Of a stretch of DNA of 64,000 nucleotides, positions 60,699-64,000 are shown one piece after another. Location: NCBI GenBank assembly GCA_963921795.1, contig OY997659.1:24164659-24228658 (forward strand), given 5' to 3'. Position numbers and translations under genes: made by a program. The DNA is from Nannobrachium achirus (Eukaryota; Chordata; Actinopteri; Myctophiformes; Myctophidae). Every line of letters starts with the position of its first letter. Within the stretch, counting starts at the first letter, position 1. The notes below the pieces were generated by a model, which was not told where the DNA came from, searched no databases, and worked only from the letters and a program-made list of their open reading frames with translations.

Positions 60699-61557
60699 TA
60701 GTTGGGTTGTGGGCAAATGTCTAATCTCTTTCGGGTTTCGACCTGAAAGGTCTGGGAACCACTGATCTAAATTAACCTGGTCATTTGACATTTAACACAG
60801 ACAAATGGGGGGAAAAACACAAGCAGAGAAATAATTACAGTTCCCTGAATTTGAGAGGCAGGGGAGTCTCAGAGCTGCACTGACTCCTCAATGACTAGGA
60901 CATCTACAGCACAAGCACAAACAAATTCACAAGCTGCTTTTATCAAGCACTCCCTCTATGCCTTGTAGCAATAACCAATACCACACATACTAGTCAAATG
61001 TGTCATCAAATTCCCCTCACTCTGGTGGCGACTATATCATTTATTATTGCTGATTATTCATGTAAATTCAAATGATAGTTTGAAGCTCCACATTTGGAGT
61101 ATAACATCATGCGACAGCAGCATGTCAGTCACACCCCTTCCATAAGAAGGTGAAGGTACAGCATGTAAGCAACACTGTGCAGAACAGTCTCATTTTCAGT
61201 ATGACAGATTTTAATAATAAGTAATTATATTTATATGAAATTATATTATAGTAAAGTCATTAAAGTCAAGACATTTTCACCCCAACAAACCCTCCCCCAC
61301 TGTTGTCATCATCAAAGGTAAAATAAACATAAATACATATAATTTTACTCCAAGTCACATAAACATAGATGATAATTGTAATAGAATCCTGTAGTGTGTG
61401 ATCAGTGATGCCTCGTTGTTTTAAAATCTTATAGTCTGTGTGCGTGTTTAAGATAATCTTAAACATGGACACTACAGTATTCTCCTGTATTGTGATGCTA
61501 TCATGCTACCAGATAACTAAATCGTTTATAATGTCCTATAGTGTGTGTCCAGCTTAA

Positions 61558-62012
61558 AGGACAACTTTAGATTTTTACAATGAGGGTTCATATTTTATCA
61601 TTAGAGAAAAGAAAAAATGAGTGTTAAAATGTTTTAATTTACTTCTTTCTATCATTTTAGTGATTTTAACAATTTTGATTTGCATGCACGCCCCTAGGTT
61701 GGGGGCATGCATGCAAGTGGCTAAACATGTATTTTTAGACACAATAAGCCCATTTCCAAGATGTACCGCAATCTTTTATGGGCAGGTGTGATTTATAGGG
61801 GCTGGTGTAAATAGTAACAAAGAAATTGCCAGCTTATTGTGCCTAAAAAGACAAGCCACTTGTACGCATGCCCCCAACCACTGAAATCAAAATACTAAAA
61901 TCGCTGAAACAATAGAAAGCAGTAAATGAAAACATTTTAACACTCATCTTTTCTTTTCTCTAATTACAATCTAAAATATGAACCCTTGTTGTAAAAAAAG
62001 CAAAGTTGTCCT
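61558..62012. mobile_element. TTAA-flanked MITE with very long inverted repeats
   Basis: TTAA at 61554-61557 and 62013-62016. Ends AGGACAACTTT and AAAGTTGTCCT extend inward for roughly 190 bp per side with mismatches, so the 455-bp element is nearly one hairpin. Kolobok and piggyBac both use TTAA; the choice is open. Confidence 0.82.
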
Positions 62013-62067
62013 TTAATCCAACTGAACAATCTCCAATGGATATCCATGACCTGGTAAAGTTCCTATA

Positions 62068-62215
62068 CAGTTTACAGTTTAGGCATTTAGCAGAAACTTT
62101 TATCCAAAGCAATTTACAATAAGCATGTAATACACATCACTATAATAAGCAAGAGAAAATGTCAGTACATTAACAACAATATAACAAATGCATAGGAATA
62201 TCAATCTAGAAAAAA
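62068..62215 (-). repeat. L2/SINE-type 3' tail
   Basis: On the minus strand it ends with TTGGATAAAAGTTTCTGCTA and AATGCCTAAACTGTAAACTG. It is similar to the tail around 49100-50000. Confidence 0.75.
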
Positions 62216-64000
62216 ACTATACTATATGAAGGCTTCATAAGGGGGAGCAGTGTCCCATTACCAAGCTCCAGTGGCCACTGCAGCAAAGTACCACAAGATC
62301 CACAATGTTTAATTGCCTTTTTCAAAGAGCATATTGACTTTGTCAAATAAAAGTGATATTTGTGGTCTACTAGTATACTTTTTCAGACTTCACAAGACAA
62401 AATCAATACCATATTGTAGCCCAATAAACAAACCATTGAAAAAGATATAGAGAGAGAATTAGGCCTAGATGTGCACCAACTGAACTCACAGTATTCATGA
62501 CAGACACATTATATTTCTTCGAGACTCCATGCCCCCAACACATTCTATAATCCTGTACCACTACCTGTGTGTGTATGTGTGGTTGTCTCTAACGTGATGG
62601 ATTTGCTAACAGCAACACAAAAGGCTATTAATAGATCCGTAAATGTTTGACTTTCGGCTACTCCAGACAGCTGAAAATCCCTCACTCAGACTGAGCAATA
62701 CAACAGCTAAGGAATGTCTCCTAGACAGATTTGGAATGGCTCATACACACACACACACGCGCACGCACGGACGCACGCACGCACGCAAAGTAAATAAAAA
62801 GGACAAATACCTCTTGTTTTGATGACAGTGGATCACTGTGTGAGAAATATATTTTGGTATAGATTTGGAGACAATAACCTAAGAGTCCACTCACTAATTC
62901 AACAACAGAATGTATACCAATTTCACCCCACCGTTAGCCCCATGCCTACTGCACACCTTGAACCGTATCCCAGAAAACTGTTGCAAAACATCAGGGCTGA
63001 TCTGAGCATGTGTGCACACACCGGGAAGGGCTTGGCCTTAAGGAAAGGCAGGAAACACTTAACACTACGGAACAGCCTGTGCAATACACACACACACACA
63101 CCTTACGCATACTCAAATTATTGTACTTTGTCATAGTGGAGATATTTATTCTCCAAGGACACAAAGAAGATGACTGACATTCCATGAGCAACTTCCCGCG
63201 GTGGTAATCACACACCCTCATCATCATTCACCACAAGACTACGGGGTAGGGTGGGGAATGACGCAAGAGCAAGATGACCGCCGTGTGAATACGGACAAAA
63301 AGGGCCTGAGTGTTTAATCCCTTCCCATCTAGTCAGAGCTTCATCATGTCAGATGGAGTCGTAACTTCGGAATCACAGGATAATGCCTCTCCACATGCGA
63401 TCCCAATAACAACAACTTGCCGAAAAATGAGCGCTCCAATTATCTCTGGGAAAGTGAATGCAACTAGCTCAATCTTTGCAGTACAACTCACAAAACTCAA
63501 CAGAGATACACCACATGTAACTTTAGAGTGCATGCACCACCCATGCCGATAGAGTTGACTGAATAAAAGTATGGTTAGAAAAGAAATGTCATCGTTGCTT
63601 TGGAAAGTTCTTTATTCAAACCTTAGGCAGTATGAATTCAATTTAATCAACGCTGACCTCTATTCTGTCATGGGGCGCTGCAAGTGCCGGCTTTCATTTC
63701 TCTCCATTGCACTTGCAGGCCATATCTAGTGGTTACTGTATCAGTATTACAGTACACAAATTGTAGGAAGCACTGCACACTCCAAACCTGCAAAAAGAAG
63801 CACTGTGATGATCGGAATGGGGGAAATCAAATGATGTTAAGAGGCTGATTTGCATAACAATTGGCCTGCTATCGGCATAGTGCTCTTGCTCCTACAATGT
63901 GAGGTGTCTTGAGCAGTGAATAACTGTCTGAGCGCACTCAGCACCTGCTTCCTCGTCTTGGGACTGATTAAAGCTGCAGATTAACTGCCCCCCAATGAAT

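Larger units (their letters stand above)
60255..60764. mobile_element. hAT-like MITE, degraded, with nested repeat
   Basis: The right end GGTCTGGGAACCACTG is clear. The left end (GACCCATTTGTGGGTCACGG) is altered. A copy of the 43785-43972 repeat is nested at 60388-60562, and a family-1 hairpin lies at 60651-60698. Confidence 0.55.
50942..64000 (-). other. upstream flank or 5' UTR intron of pkp4
   Basis: No coding exon is recognised. Because the first coding exon starts at a splice acceptor, this region is probably still inside the transcribed gene, in the intron between a 5' UTR exon and coding exon 1. It holds a 3.1-kb hAT element (52122-55261), three further MITEs between 58400 and 60800, a TTAA-flanked MITE (61558-62012) and an L2-type tail. 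I see nothing distinctive in 55700-56050, 56700-58400 and 62820-64000. Confidence 0.65.

Overview
The window is nuclear DNA from a ray-finned (teleost) fish. The evidence is a split vertebrate gene with canonical GT/AG introns, very long CA/GT microsatellites, tRNA-derived SINEs, an L1-Tx1-like LINE tail, L2-type tails, and many small DNA transposons of hAT, piggyBac and PIF/Harbinger type. I see no bacterial genes, CRISPR arrays, rRNA genes or intact tRNA genes.

One real protein-coding gene is visible: pkp4 (plakophilin-4, p0071, an armadillo-family junction protein) on the minus strand. Six coding exons run right to left: 50936-50808 (start codon and coiled-coil start), 22179-22067, 11871-11837 (a 35-nt microexon), 9093-8962, 8474-8275 and 6855-6273. 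Joined, they give 397 codons with consistent phase, covering the N-terminal coiled coil and the long Ser/Pro-rich head. The armadillo-repeat exons must lie beyond position 1. Everything right of 50941 is either a 5' UTR intron or upstream flank.

The remaining ~98% is intronic or flanking DNA crowded with mobile elements. Many can be bounded exactly by target-site duplications. hAT-like elements with 8-bp duplications lie at 4404-5429, 16260-16595, 23763-24111, 24170-24482, 28939-29285, 33912-34647, 44669-45086 and 52122-55261. Elements flanked by TTAA lie at 12857-13286, 18250-18873, 49366-49961 and 61558-62012. PIF/Harbinger elements with TAA duplications lie at 2545-3057 and 26416-27223; the second keeps a piece of transposase. 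A 5'-truncated L1 (47391-47877) has a 14-bp duplication. A 3.8-kb coding-poor LTR element lies at 35356-39194. A 3.8-kb giant palindrome (12115-15905) carries a broken transposon gene.

The most unusual pattern is a short foldback unit of about 40-75 bp with arms like AAAATAGCAGATCTACAAGC. It recurs at about a dozen sites, most of them inside otherwise unrelated hAT-like elements. A second hairpin family (arms like TAACTCTGACAGTRTACAAA) behaves the same way. In the gene itself, the 3' splice sites of the first two coding exons sit directly behind (UG)n tracts in the pre-mRNA.
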